Below are positions 47,674 through 60,228 of a stretch of DNA of 64,000 nt, piece after piece. Both the position numbers and the translations under genes were made by a program. Position 1 is the first letter of the stretch. Each line of letters starts with the position of its first letter. Under the pieces are notes generated by a model. The model was given only the letters and a program-made list of their open reading frames with translations. It did no database searches and was not told where the DNA came from. The stretch covers positions 1 through 64,000 of the forward strand of contig JADNRX010000192.1 of NCBI GenBank assembly GCA_015501595.1, written 5' to 3'. The DNA is from Hymenopellis radicata (lineage: Eukaryota; Basidiomycota; Agaricomycetes; Agaricales; Physalacriaceae).

Positions 47674-50600
47674 ATGGACGACGATCCGGCTTTTCTTTTT
47701 ACGCCCACGAAACCACCTGCCGCCCGCTCGGCAACACCGCCCGCCGCGTCCGTCGCCGCTCCTCGAACACCTGAGCGGCGTGCTCGCAGCAGCGTGTACA
47801 TACTTGCTCCACCTTTGCCATCGGCAGAAAAGCGTACATATCGAGACATGTCAGAGTCGGTCTTGTCGCGTGAAATCACTCTGAATGTCGACGAAGTCGT
47901 CGGTGAATGGAAAGAGAACGGGAAAGAGTACTTGTATGCTCGTTATAAGGAGGAATCCTGCAGAGGGTACGCGACTCCCGCCTTTTAACGCGTCCTGCTT
48001 GATATTCACGCGTGTTTAGTATCCAAAACAGCTCTTTACGAGGAAATATCCAGAGTTGGTCGACGACTACAGTTCGTGGGACACGTAGATCCCTTATTGA
48101 CAGCTACTGACTGCCGTTTTCAGATAGAGCCAAGGAAGCTGGCGAGCTCGAGGACTTTGACCCAAATACGCGCGACGACATTCATCCAACCTCTCGGCCG
48201 TCGTTGAAGCTGCGGATCCGCCAACGTCGCCCCGCTGCTCCGGATAGCGACGTCGTCATGGATTCTGAGCCCGACAGGAACGATGAGGAATCAGAGGAAC
48301 CCGACGACGACGCTGATGAGAACTTTGAGGCGGATGATGCACCTAACCCCAGCCGGCGCAGCACCCGGACCCATACCAAGCAAACGACCTTGCCTTTTAG
48401 CCCGAAAAAGACTAGAAGTCGTCAAGTATTCACGGTCGACGATTCTGACGCAGAAGAGTCTGAGGACGATACGGGTGCTGCTCCCACACGCCGTTCAACG
48501 CGTACTCGAAGGGCTGTCAAGGTCAATCTCCGCGAGGACTCGTACGAACCGGAGGAAGACGACGAAGAGGATGACGATAACGATAACTATGACTCGCACA
48601 GGAAGCGACTGAAAGGCCCTGCAAAGTCAAAGAAGAAGCCGGCCTCCCGACCTGCATATGGTCATTTCCGGCCCATTGCAGATATGGACTATGATTCGGA
48701 AGAAGAGACCGCGTCACTTCGGGCTCATAGAACCATCTGCGAGAAATGCCATACCGGCCCCACTCACATTAAAGCCGCGGCGGCGCAGAAGAAAAAAGGC
48801 AAGGGTCGCAGGAAGAAGAAGACGTCTGACGACGAGATCGAAGAGGACTCGGCTGATGAGCTGACTCGAATTCAACAAGGCGGTGGATGGGTTCGTTGGT
48901 AATATGTTCCTTCGCTCTACACCGTTTTGTACGCTGACACACATCATACACCCTTAGTCTCAAATGTCCTGTCACTGCGCATTGGAAATGTCTGGCCAGT
49001 ACTCAACGAGATGAGATCTTGAAGGCAGCGCGGTCGCTGGACAGAGTGGCTTGGTTGATAGAGCATCCGGATGGCGATGTTGACAAGGACGGCCCTAGGA
49101 AACGACCTGGTCTCGACATGAATGAGACTACTGAATTCATCTGCGGTAAGAAGCTCCCCGTATATTCGAATCTATGCTAAAAGAACAGTAGGCTCGTGTA
49201 TGAAGGGTGGTATATGCATGTCATGCAAGGAGGTGGCGTTGCAACCCGAATTATCACGCAAGGACCTGAAAGCTTTGGGCGAGGAAGCAGGAAACGAACC
49301 ATCCACGAGCACAGCATCACCGACCAAAGAGCCTTCGTCGGAATTACTCTTCCGCTGCTTCACGTGCAAACGGGTGTCGCATTATGCTGAATTGGAACCC
49401 AAAGGCGACGAAGATGCCCCCGCCGAAATTGCCGAGTCTTACCAAAAGAACTGGCTGTGCAACGATTGCGCGTCGTTCACGTACCCTCTAGACAAGATCT
49501 TGGCCTGGCGCCCATACCCCGAAACCGCGGTCGAAGAGAACCCCCTGTACCCCCACTATCAAGACCAGCTTCCCAGAGAGTACCTCGTCAAGTGGGAGCA
49601 GCGCAGTTTCAGGCGAACGTCATGGGTTCCTCATATGTGGCTTCTGTCTACCCATCCGAATAAGCTGAAGAACTTCATCGTCAGTGGACCAAAAGTCGAA
49701 CTCCTTTCAGCTTCTGCGAAAAAACCTGCTGCTGTAGAAGAGCCTGATTCGATTTTTGCGGACGACGGTTCTCGGGACTCATCTGTCAAGCCTACGCCTC
49801 CTCGTCCTCAGGATGCCTCCCGGACGCGGAATCTAGGATTCCTCCCGAATGGAAGACGATCGACCGGATATTGGACTTGCGCCTCTGGTATGTCGGGCAG
49901 CAGAAATCAAAGTCGAAGTCCAAGTCAAGGTCCAAGTCCAAAAAGGGTCGTTCATCGAAGAGGAAAGGGAGAAGAGTAGAAAGCGAGGAGGAGGAAGAAC
50001 AAGATGACGATGATGCTATGGATGTTGATGTCGAGACGTTCGGTCCTGAGTACCATGCTGCTTTCGATGAAGGTGAACAGCCGGACGACGCCGTATTGGA
50101 CACTATCGAGGACTGGGAGGCAAGGACCGGTCAAGATTTCTCATCGCAGCACGCGCCGCTGGTCGTATGGGCATTTATCAAGTGGGATGACCTCGCGTAC
50201 GATGAAGGTACGTATAAAGTCCGCATTCACTCACTGAATTTCATCACTTTTGCAGCTTCTTGGGACTCTCCTCCACGGCCAGACGACCCGACGTATCCTG
50301 CATTTGAGAACGCGTTGAATCGCTACATCAAGTCGCGGACAGTCAAGATCACGAAACTTTCTGCTCAGGAGCTCAAGGCCTACGAAGACCGACCGCTTGA
50401 CGAGTACAAGCGAAAACATGCCTCAAGGAGGCAGAAGATCTTCAACTAGGCAGGATCCTAAGCTGAAGTTGATGCCATTCCAGGTCGACGGCTTCAATTG
50501 GCTGTGTGATAACTGGTGGAACAAGCACCTTGCATTTTGGCCGACGAGATGGGCTTGGTAAGTCTTCCTATATTGTCTTATTCTTTAGTGCTGATGAGCT

Positions 50601-53600
50601 CGTGGTCTGTAGGGTAAAACCGTGCAAATCGCGACATTTATTGGGAATGTGGCATCGAACTGGAATGCGTGCCCGGCTCTAGTGGTAGTTCCGAACTCGA
50701 CGATTACGAACTGGGTTAGAGAGTTTGAGCGCTGGGCACCGGAGCTTAGGGTCGTACCCTTTTATGGCGAAGCCAAAGCCCGCGATGTCATCAAGAAATA
50801 CGAGTTGTCGCACAGGAACAAGGTTGCCGGGCAGACTAGCGCCAAGTTCCACGTCCTCGTGACGACTTATGAGGCACTGTTGAACCCCAAGGATTTTGGC
50901 ACCGTGTTTAAGTCTGTTCCCAGATGGGAGGTGAGTCGCGTCGACGACTGTGTAGTGCCAAGCGTTAACCATTTGGTCTGAAGATTCTCGTTATCGATGA
51001 GGGTCAACGATGTGAGAAAATTTCCCTTCGCTCGTTTATGCAGCGCTTACAGAATTCGTAGTGAAAAACGACGAGAGTTTGCTTTTCAGGAAGCTCAACG
51101 AACTCAAGAGTTTCCATCGCATCATCATGACTGGGGTAAGTGCGAAATTCAGCAATCTCAACTTGAGTTTTCAACGCATATAACAGACACCCCTCAACAA
51201 CAACATCCGAGAGCTCTTCAACTTGATGAACTTCTTAGATCCCGACGCCTGGTCTGATTTGGCAGCTCTGGAACAAGAGTACGAGGAACTAACGGAGGAG
51301 CTCGTCAAGCAGCTGCACGAACGCCTACGACCTTATTTCCTTCGTCGTATCAAGAGTCAGGTTTTGACACTTCCGCCCAAGGTATGCTAGTCATGGACTC
51401 GTATCTGAAGCACCACTCACGTTACTGCAGAATGAAGTGATCGTACCAGTCTCGATGGCACCTCTTCAGAAGGAAGTATATCGCTCCATTCTGAGTATGT
51501 CATTATCCCTTTGTTGAGTTCATCTGCTGAGGTTTATTCAGGCCATAATTCGGAGCTCCTCAAAGGCTTGACGACTGGCGGTGCTGGGAACCAGTCAAGG
51601 AGTCGCATCAACAATGTATTGATGCAGTTGCGAAAGTAAAGATTCTCTTTCTCTCGTCACTTGCGTATCTCACGCCGTACAGGTGTCTTCAACACCCGTA
51701 CTTGTACTCGGAGGATATCGAGCCTCGAAACTTACCGCCGAAAGAGACGCACGAGAAACTCATCGACGCCAGCGCGAAGCTGCGATTCCTGAAGATGCTG
51801 CTACCCAAGCTTAAGGCTCGCGGTCATCGTGTCCTGTTATTTTCCCAGGTAGATATAACTAGAACCGCCTTTGTCCGTTATCTCGTCTCACACTCCGTAG
51901 TTTGTCATAGCGTTGGATATTATCGAGGACTTTCTCGTTGGCGAGGGAGTCAAGTGTCTACGGCTGGTAGGTAGGCTCCGTGCTTATACGACCCGTTACT
52001 GACCTTTGTTTAGGATGGCAACACCAAGGGTGCGGACCGGCAAAAGGGAATGGACGAGTTCAACAAACCTGGATCGGACGTGTTCATTTACTTGTTGACT
52101 ACGCGTGCAGGAGTACGTGTTACTGCTGCCCCTTTTCAATATGCGAACTGACTGTCGTTGTATTCAGGGTGTCGGCATTAATCTTTTCGTACGTTCTGCA
52201 ACGAAGCCTCGAGTTTACTGTATTCATGACGCTTGACATTATAGACTGCCGACACTGTCATCATCTTCGATCCAGACTTCAACCCGCATCAGGTACGTCT
52301 AATTCTTCATACGTCTCGCTTCTCCTGATCTTTTCGTCCAGGATCTTCAAGTAAGGCAAATCTTGATTTGCGTAGATTGCATTAATCGTTGGTAGGCCAT
52401 TGCACGGGCGTATCGATTCGGTCAAAAGAAGACATGCCTTGTTTTCAAGCTGATGGTGAAAGAATCAGCGGAAGGCACGTCTCAGTATTACCTTGTGAAT
52501 TGCTTGCTGACAGGTGTACAATAGAGAGAATCGTGCAAGTCGGAAAGAAGAAGATGGTTCTTGATCATCTGATCGTTCAGAAAATGGACGAAGATGAATC
52601 CGCTGGGGAGAATGTTCAGTCCATTTTAACCTTCGGAGCAAGTGCACTTTTCGACACGGACGAAACGCACTCGCACGACATCACCTGTGAGTTTCAGTCC
52701 TTTATATTGCCAGGTCTCTTATTGTTGGCTTCCTAAGACACCGATGCGGACGTCGATAACCTCATCGAAAAGACCGAACAGGAAAAAGGAGACGAACAGG
52801 ATGCTAGCAAAGAGGGTGGTGGCATGTTCTCGTTTGCGAAGATCTGGACTGCCGACCGGGATACATTGGAGGAGGTCCGAGACGAGGACCAGGGCGACTC
52901 ATGGGCTGTGACTCTCCAAAAGATCAACGCTGAACGCCAGAAAATTCAGGCGCAGCAAGAGGCTTTGTCAGGGCGCGGTGCGAGGCGCAAAGCGACCGCC
53001 ATACCAGTCAGGTACATTGACGAGGAATCCCCTCTCAAGAAGTCGACGAAGGGCAAGAAGCCATCGGCGTCGTCCGACGAGGAATCAGACTTTGCGGGTT
53101 CGGACCCCCATCCTGAAGACTACGACGACAGCAGCGATGACGACGCTCCTGGCGTAAACGGAGATGTTGAGATGCGGGATTTGACCAGCGCGACTCCCAC
53201 TCGAAAGCCGAAGAAGGACAAACCGCTCCACCAGATACAGAACGTCCATGTCGAGAACTGCGGTCTTTGCGGTTCTCGTCACGGAGATGGAGAGGCGGAG
53301 TGCCCTATGACGGAGGACAGCGCCAACCTTGCCGAGTACCGCCAAATGTTGCTTCTCAACGCCGATGATGAACCTATCGAAGACAGGGTATGTGATTTTC
53401 TTTGGCTAGCACTCGTAGCATCGACTGATTCCTCGCACGATAGCGAGCGGCCATCGCAGCCATCGACGAGGTTCTTTATAGACGCAAACAGACCCACTTG
53501 ATCGCAGGTCAACCGCTACACCTTGTTGAGAAGCGGCCTCTTGTGGCGCCGGCTGTCAAGAAAAAGCCGAAGCCGGTGGTGGCGCAGCCACCAAAAGTCT

Positions 53601-54040
53601 CTGCGCCTAGTCTTCCTCGGGGCACATAGTTCCGGCAACGAAGCGCCCAGCTCCTTCTCCTCCTCCGCCGTCGAGCAGTCCCGTCGCGAGCACCTCGAAG
53701 CGGTCGTCGTCTCCTGCGCCCATGATATCTGCGCCGCTGAAGAAGAAGATCAAGGCTGATGGTCCTTGTGTCGTCTGCACGCAGGGCTATCATCCGTTGG
53801 AGAACTGTCCGACCATAACGCTAGGTCCTAGAAGGTATGTTCTTTTGCGCATCCAAAAGTGACGTAGCCTCATTTTGTTTTAGCGTGTCGAAGGAGATCA
53901 AGAGGCTGGAGGCTATGCCTGGGATGTCGGTGACTGTGGCGCATCTCCGTTCGATCCTCACGAAGCAGAAGAAGAAGGCTCTCGCTGAGGCTAACGCTGC
54001 GGCGCTGAGGAACGATGTGATGGTTGTAGATTCTGATTAG
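47674..54040 (+). CDS. PHD/chromo-like SNF2 remodelling ATPase, CHD3/Mi-2 (Mit1-like)
   Basis: Nuclear ATP-dependent nucleosome remodeller. Starts MDDDPAFLFTPTKPPAARS. A long acidic and basic N-terminus is followed by Cys-rich PHD-like regions (RTICEKCHTGPTHIK; CMKGGICMSCKEVAL; RCFTCKRVSHYAELE; WLCNDCASF) and chromodomain-like pieces (EYLVKWEQRSFRRTSWVP; VVWAFIKWDDLAYDE). The ATPase has LMPFQVDGFNWLCDNWW, motif I ADEMGLGKTVQIATFIG, motif II VIDEGQRLKNDESL, MTGTPLNNNIRELFNLMNFL, YFLRRIKSQVLTLPPK, and motifs V-VI GVGINLFTADTVIIFDPDFN and AIARAYRFGQKK. C-terminal zinc knuckles are CGLCGSRHGDGEAEC and CVVCTQGYHPLENC. The gene uses a 9-nt exon at 52342-52350 and a GC-AG intron at 52475-52524. Frame slips lie near 49821, 50440, 50527 and 53627. 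DEGQ replaces DEAH. A role in heterochromatin, as for Mit1, is inference. Confidence 0.9.
52342..52350 (+). other. 9-nt micro-exon of the remodeller
   Basis: gatcttcaa (Asp-Leu-Gln) lies between an acceptor gtccag and a donor gtaagg. It joins FNPHQ to AIARAYRFGQ in helicase motif VI, which needs DLQ. The frame is kept with or without it. Confidence 0.8.
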
Positions 54041-55175
54041 ACTTGTGTGATCCTTTATATTCTATCTGTTATTTGTAGCTACCTTGCAGTAATGCTTGTA
54101 CTTTACAGGTATATATTATTACTCGATAAATCTTGATGCTGGAAAGTGATTGCTTCTGGACCCATGCTATGGAGCACTGGACTCACCTCCTGCGCGCCAC
54201 TAAGTAACATTGGGATTCTTAAACACCGTTAACTGACATGTAATGTAGATATGTCAACTTTCTTGTACCGCGCCGCATATATATAAAGTTGTATTGGTTT
54301 TCGGCGCGCTTCAAAGCTTCAGGCCTCGTTTGTGTTCACTCCATCGCGATTGAATGATTGAATTGAATCCTCCCTCCGTCGTAGGCTACAGGCCCTAGGG
54401 ATCGAAGTTGTACCCGACCTGTAAACTAAGCAATATGTATATGCATCAGAAAAGAGTCGTGAGTGCTAATAGCACGAGCGACGAGTGAATCGAAAGATGA
54501 GAGATCACCGTCGTGGTAAGAGGAGAAGTCGGAGTCATCGACGCCTCTTTCGGAGCGCAAACCTCAATCGGCTTACACTCTTACCTCTTGCCAGCAGAGA
54601 ATAACAATGTGTGGGAGAAGCCCCGAGTTAATCCGGCAAGATCGCAGAGATAACATTGGCATACGCGGTCTGAGGCGTCTCTACCGGCCTGGCGATAATT
54701 GCGCCTCAAAGTCGTTACATGTCTGTGGCCTGTTAAGTTTTTCAACTCTGATATTAATGATGCGACTGATGCGACGTTCATCAGAGCGTTACTTGGGTAC
54801 CGGTTCAGATCGTAGACAAATCGACACTGCCTTTGTGCGTATCCGAGGAGGACGTGATAGAAATCTGGCGTCGGCACATCACATGTAGCGAAGAAGATCG
54901 CAACATCCTGACATTTTGACAATTGGAAACACGAAAATGGCGACATCGTTGGGCGCTTGCGGCGCACAGCCCAGATCCATGGCAGTGAATGAACGTCAAA
55001 TACAACAAGGGTATTATTCGAGCAGTGCTAAAGGAGTGTACCAATGATTAAGACCGATGTGTAAGAAGAGGAATGTCCTGAAAGGTCGGTCAGAAGGTTT
55101 GAATGCTTCAAGGAATGGAAGACGTACCGTGATGATAAATAAATAAGATAAAAACCGTGAACAAGGGAATAAGCG
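54041..55175. other. Intergenic, convergent 3' ends
   Basis: Lies downstream of the remodeller (+) and of the Kre6/Skn1 stub (-). A frame of 128 codons (54581-54967, -) is not conserved. It is the place where the missing GH16 domain of the stub would be expected, and no GH16 motif is seen. The word at 54632-54660 recurs inverted at 56931-56968. Confidence 0.5.
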
Positions 55176-55913
55176 TCAAAAGCCTGTCGCCTGGCCCGTC
55201 CCATTAATGTAGTGATTCCCCACAATCCTTGCCTGTCTCCCCGACTTGTCGAGCCCGGTCACAGGATAGATAACGAACAGGCCTATGACGCCGGCCAAGA
55301 TCGAAACCAACGCCACGACGTTGATCATACCGCGCCAAGACATGCGCGACCTCTCTGCACTCAACGCCTCCAAATCCTCCTTGTCGAACGTCCCACCATC
55401 AAGCTCTGGATCGAACAAATAAGGTTGCACGTCGTGCTCGTTTAATTGACCCGGATATTTCGAATCAGAAGAGTATGATATGGTCGAGTCGCGGGAATGT
55501 GTGGACATCATCGTTAAGCGGTTCATGTTGGGAGGCGGGCTTAGAGGACCGTCTATGGGCAGGTGATAGAGAATCATAGAGCCGCGCGACCCGGGCGAGC
55601 CCAGTATACGGGAGTCCTCTGAAGGCATGCGGGGACCGATGTTTGTCATGGACGACGACGAGCGGACGAATCGTGGTGGCGGGGAGGGTGAGTCGGACTT
55701 GCGCGGCGAGGGCGAGTCGTAGTTTAGCGGGGAGTGGGAGGAGGTGGTGGCGGAGCGAGTTACTGTGGCGGAACTCGAGGGCATGGAGGGGTTCAAAGGC
55801 GATGGTGTGAAGACTTTGGACGAGCGTACGAGGTCGCCATCCGGTACCTCGAGCTCGACGGCTTCATAGTTGTTCATCCATGAGCTGCGACGAGAGGAGG
55901 ACGCGGTGGCCAT
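55176..55913 (-). CDS. Kre6/Skn1-like N-terminal stub (no GH16 domain)
   Basis: Single-exon frame matching the N-terminal half of fungal Kre6/Skn1, type II membrane proteins needed for beta-1,6-glucan synthesis. Landmarks are a Ser/Pro-rich cytosolic region, GSMILYHLPIDGPLSPPP, TISYSSDSKYPGQLNEHD, VQPYLFDPELDGGTFDKEDL, and SWRGMINVVALVSILAGVIG as the membrane anchor. VTGLDKSGRQARIVGN and INGTGQA follow. Full-length relatives continue at this exact point into a GH16 catalytic domain of about 400 residues; here ATGF and a stop follow. The next kilobase downstream has no GH16 motif. The frame before the stop is clean, and a TATA box stands 48 nt upstream. It may be a truncated paralogue or a regulatory decoy. 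Confidence 0.75.
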   Translation of the reverse strand: MATASSSRRSSWMNNYEAVELEVPDGDLVRSSKVFTPSPLNPSMPSSSATVTRSATTSSHSPLNYDSPSPRKSDSPSPPPRFVRSSSSMTNIGPRMPSEDSRILGSPGSRGSMILYHLPIDGPLSPPPNMNRLTMMSTHSRDSTISYSSDSKYPGQLNEHDVQPYLFDPELDGGTFDKEDLEALSAERSRMSWRGMINVVALVSILAGVIGLFVIYPVTGLDKSGRQARIVGNHYINGTGQATGF

Positions 55914-55960
55914 AGGAAAGAAGATAGCAGGAGATTCAACAGGGTCATGAGAGCGCTCAA

Positions 55961-55968
55961 TATATATA
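55961..55968 (-). promoter_or_regulatory. TATA box of the Kre6/Skn1-like stub
   Basis: tatatata on the minus strand, about 48 nt before the ATG at 55913, with a pyrimidine-rich leader between. This argues that the stub is still set up for transcription. Confidence 0.55.
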
Positions 55969-57696
55969 CCAACACGTGGAAATCCGCCAGGTACCTGTCA
56001 CGAAACTCAAACATGGGCGGGGTTCTTCGCGCGTTCCTTGGCGGTCGGGCAGTGATCATAGATGTCTGTCACAAACCCTTTGCGACCGTATCGACGTGAA
56101 CTGTCTCTCGAAGACGCAGACGATGTCCAGCAACAACAATCTGTTTAATTCGCAGGCTCCTGTGGGAAACACGATGCCACTGGACTCTCTAGAAGGTCGA
56201 TCGACAGGCGGTGTGAAGTTGCCGGTTTGAGCCCCTGCAATTGAACCGAGCCGGGCCAGAGCCGACCGTGCATCGCGAAAACACTGCCACTGCCAGCGCG
56301 TATGTATGAAGGGGCTGCTGGAGTGACGAAGGTGGTGGAGGAAAGCAGGTGTTGATCGCCGTAAGGATTTGCTGAGATTCCACCAAAAAAAGGTGCTGCG
56401 TAAACGTCATGATCGCCTCTTAAGAGGCACTCAGACTAAATTCCAATTGACCATCGCGTGCCGTATTGGGACAGTTCGCTCATTTCCTCGGGATCATCAG
56501 TGGGATGGTCCATGACTCATCTCAGTCTTCAAACCTATAGGCTGCTCTCTAAGCAATCTAAAGGATACACCCCGTCGAGCAACCGCCGAGGCCGATACCC
56601 AATCATACCCGAAGGATAACCGACATGACCGAATCGGATAGAAGATCGTTTGTGGCGCAAGCAAAATGTTTAAACGCCGGTCAGTTGCGTTCGATGTTCA
56701 AGTTTCAAGAGAGCTCCGATTTCAGAGCTTCTCAAGCGAATAGTGGTGAGGCGCCAGACTAGCCAAAAGAAACTTGATGCTCATTAAAAATAGATATGAC
56801 CGCGCGGTATACTCGGACCAGGAGCTGACTCCGTCTCGTTCGTGGAGGTGTGTGATGAATTGAGAATGAGAATGGGCGTCCAGCTTTCCATGCAACAACT
56901 TTCCGCTCACGCCGCGCTCTACAGCATATGCCAATGTTATCCAATGTTATCTCTGCGATCTTGTCCGATAAAGTCGTCACTTCTCACACACACGAGGCCT
57001 GAAGAGCGCCTAATACCAGTGCGATTTGGTACATATCAGCGAGCGGTACAAGAAAGGTGACATACAGCCTATCGGCGGTGTTTGAGAATCCCAATGTGTA
57101 GTAGAGCTTAGTGGCGCGCAGGAGGTGAGCTCAGCCTTAACCCACAGCATGGGTTTAATGCGACTCCCTGTATGAGTAAAGAGCGACGCGAAATGATCAC
57201 TTTCCAGCATCATCCCTGCGTCCATTGTCACTGAAAATGCCAGGACACTGGACCCTAAGGCGCGTTCACTCGTTCCACGTCATAATGTTCGCGTCCTTCG
57301 CGTCGATTTCTTCGGGCAGGCTCGGATGATCGCGCTTTCGATGAGCCATTATTCGGTCGCGGTTTGGAAATAGCCGAAAGCAATCTACACAGGGTGTGTG
57401 AGTTTTAGATAACGGCGCGCTTCAATTGAAGTACCAGGTAAAGTGCACAGGAAGAGAGGCGTCCTGAGTGTAGTAATATCAGCGCTGATTAAGTTCTAAT
57501 AGAAAAAGGACACTGACTCGCTAGGTGAGGTGACTTTTGCCAAACCTTGGGCAGCGGTCAGATCCTCAGCTGTTGTGGAAGCTGTGGACGAAGTTGATTG
57601 AATTCAGTGTGAGTTCAATGAGCAGTACTGACCATCCTGAATAGCTGGTTGAGGGGGCAAGACAGACGGTAACATGGCGGTACTACAATCTTCACT
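55969..57696. other. Intergenic between divergent genes
   Basis: About 1.7 kb between the Kre6/Skn1-like stub and the lipase gene. Only short unsupported frames are present. A 10-bp tandem copy (ccaatgttat twice, 56931-56950) belongs to a word shared with 54632-54660. Confidence 0.4.
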
Positions 57697-59688
57697 TTGT
57701 CCGCTGTTCGACGTCGAATATCAACCTGCAGTTGGAGAGCCAGATCGGGCCGAATCCGAATCCGGAAGGTGACCAATTCAGAAACCCTAACCACCGAGTC
57801 ACCGACCCCGCAGTTGGATGCCGCGTCGTGCATGTTGCGCCCCACCATGTCCAAGGTGGCGTTAAAGTCGTCCAAGACGGTGTCGGAGCCCTCTCGCACC
57901 CTCTCTCACCAACCAGTCCTCCGATGGCTAGGAAACTGGTCTCCATATCACACCGCCAGTCCAGCGCAATCACCGTTGTCCTCGTCGCCATCGACACCTC
58001 CTTCTACAAGAGCATCTACACCGCCATCTCCCGGCCTTGCTTCCCTGAACGAAGCTCTGAATGAACCGCTGCTCCTCCCTACACTCCCGCCAATAGCCAG
58101 ATTACCAAAGTCATTTCACCATAATCACGGCACACCGCATTCCCCGCCTTTCCTTGACAGTCTCGCGCGGTCAACGATGCCTACAGCGACAGTATCCACG
58201 TCCAGTCGGTTTGAGTCCTATTCTATATCCACTGCCGCCGAGAGCCCAACTTCGACTAGGCCAATAATACTGAGCGAATCCCCGACGCAGCGCACTTCAT
58301 TGGATGCCCTCCGCTCTGTTTCTCAGCGCGACATTCGACGGTTATCTCATACGCGTTCAATATCAACGTCCACGGCCTCGCTCGACAGCTCGAATTCCTG
58401 GAACAAGAATTGGTTCTGGTTCTCAAATAACAAGGAGCAGGTTGATGAGCTGTTGGGAGAAGAGGACAGGCGAGAAACTGTCGAGGAAGAAACGGACAAT
58501 TTCCGCAATAAATGTATGTTTCTTTTTACGGTACTTGCTGCATTCTCAATCGTACCATTCATAGATCGGGCTCCCAAAAACCCTATCGTGTTTTGTCATG
58601 GCCTCCTAGGATTCGATTCCGTTACAATAGGGCCCGCAATAGCGCCTATGGAAGTCTCGCATTGGCGAGGAATCAAAGAGGTCTTGGAAGCGAATGGAGC
58701 AGAAGTTTTGATAACGCGAGTACCCGCCACCAGCAGCCCTATAGATCGAGCCAAAGTCCTAGAACAAAAGATATCCGAAGTATACCCTGGACGCAGCGTT
58801 CATCTCATAGGTCATTTTTTCTACTTGCCTTGCATACTGACTCTGACTCTGACTCTACAGGTCATAGTATGGGCGGCCTCGACTGCCGCTATCTCACCTC
58901 AATGCTCCCACAGCGCAAATTCACCGTCCTCTCTATAACCACCATTGCGACTCCTCACCGCGGGTCAGCCTTTGCTGATTACTTTCTTGCTACGCTAGGC
59001 GCCAACCGGATGCCTTCCTTTTTGAACATTCTCGATATGCTACCAAACGGCGGCGGTGATGGAAAAGCCTTTGAATTCTTGACACTGGAAAACATGCGCG
59101 TCTTCAATGAGCATGTGAAAGATGTTGAGGGCGTCAAGTACTTTAGCTGGGGCGCGTCCTACGACCCCGGCTTTGTGGATACCTGGAAGTGGTCCCATTC
59201 GGTTATGATGGACAAGGAGGGACCTAACGACGGCCTCGTATCCGTCGAATCCGCAAAATGGGTATGTTGTTCTTCTCGCATTATGTGATCCAAGGCTAAC
59301 TTGCCGGCAGGGCACGTACTTGGGAACCCTTGAGCACGTCAATCACCTTGATCTCGTAGGGTGGATCAATACCGCCCGTTACAAGTGGGCTTCAATGACC
59401 GGTCGTGAGATTAAATTCCGGCCAGCTACGTTTTATCTTGGAATCGCCGACATGCTGGCTGAGAGAGTAGAGAACCAGCCGAGTTTGACGCCGCAGAGGA
59501 AGGGTGGGCCGCCTTCTAGTGGTGGGAGCACCAACAAGGCTGGGGAGGGCGTGCAGGTGGCAGAGGAGGAGCCGCGTCGACAATCCTCGCCGACGCTCCT
59601 CGAAAATGGCGTGACGATGACTACCGGAGAGGACATCGCGAATGCCACGGGAGAGGAGCCTTCGGACTCTTCTCGTCCACGATCCTAA
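57697..59688 (+). CDS. Triacylglycerol lipase of the bacterial-LipA/Tgl2 type
   Basis: Alpha/beta-hydrolase lipase; the yeast relative Tgl2 acts on short-chain triglycerides in mitochondria. A long Ser/Thr/Pro-rich N-terminus (about 270 residues, ending SWNKNWFWFSNNKEQ) precedes the catalytic part NPIVFCHGLLGFDSVTIG. Its HG is the oxyanion motif. Then come VLITRVPATSSPIDRA, the nucleophile HLIGHSMGGLDCRYL, TTIATPHRGSAFADYFL, KEGPNDGLVSVESAKWG with the catalytic Asp, and LEHVNHLDLVGW with the His. Introns at about 58513-58563, 58812-58860 and 59262-59311. The low-complexity tail ends SSRPRS. The start at 57697 is the longest choice; MSKVALKSSKTV at 57847 is an alternative. Confidence 0.87.
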
Positions 59689-59733
59689 TGCTTATAGTTA
59701 ATGATATATCTTTCTACTCTACGACGACATAGT

Positions 59734-59883
59734 AATACCACCAGCAGTAATCTAACGACGTATATATCTAGCCAACATTTGTATAACACCCTCAGTTTAT
59801 TTAAATTATACCAACTGTGTAGTTTGTAAATGCATTTTCGTACATTGTAAGCGCGCATCCTTATCAGACATGAGTTGAGGAGG
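59734..59883. repeat. Direct repeat, left copy (3' end of DUF6593-like gene duplicated)
   Basis: Shares ccaccagcagtaatct, actgtgtagtttgtaaatgc, acattgtaagc and agacatgag-tgaggagg with 61345-61478. The right copy is the genuine 3' end of the minus-strand gene there; this copy lies in the 3' flank of the lipase gene. Confidence 0.75.
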
Positions 59884-60207
59884 TCACACGCAGATGCTCG
59901 AGCGCTCAAGGCTGGAACGAGGGCCTCAAGAGCATCTGCCTCTAAGGGGTCTTTGGGGATTCCCGATTAAGAAATCGAGCGCCTGCTCGCTCACCATCAC
60001 CAGCGCTCGCTCTTTTTTCCCCACCCTCCAACTCCCTTTACGTGGTGAGTTGTCTGGATCCGTGTCCAGGTCCAGGTCAGCGTTCCACCCGAGTCCTCGG
60101 CTGCCCGTGGCGATTCGGTTTCCCCCTCCACACCCTTGGTGTGGCGTCTCCTCCGGAAACCGTCTCGCTTGCTGTCTTCCCCCCTGCCGGGACCTCACCC
60201 CAAACCA

Positions 60208-60228
60208 CCCGGTATCATTGATACCGGG
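60208..60228. repeat. 21-bp perfect palindrome
   Basis: Arms cccggtatca and tgataccggg around a single T, in the repeat island. Confidence 0.8.
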
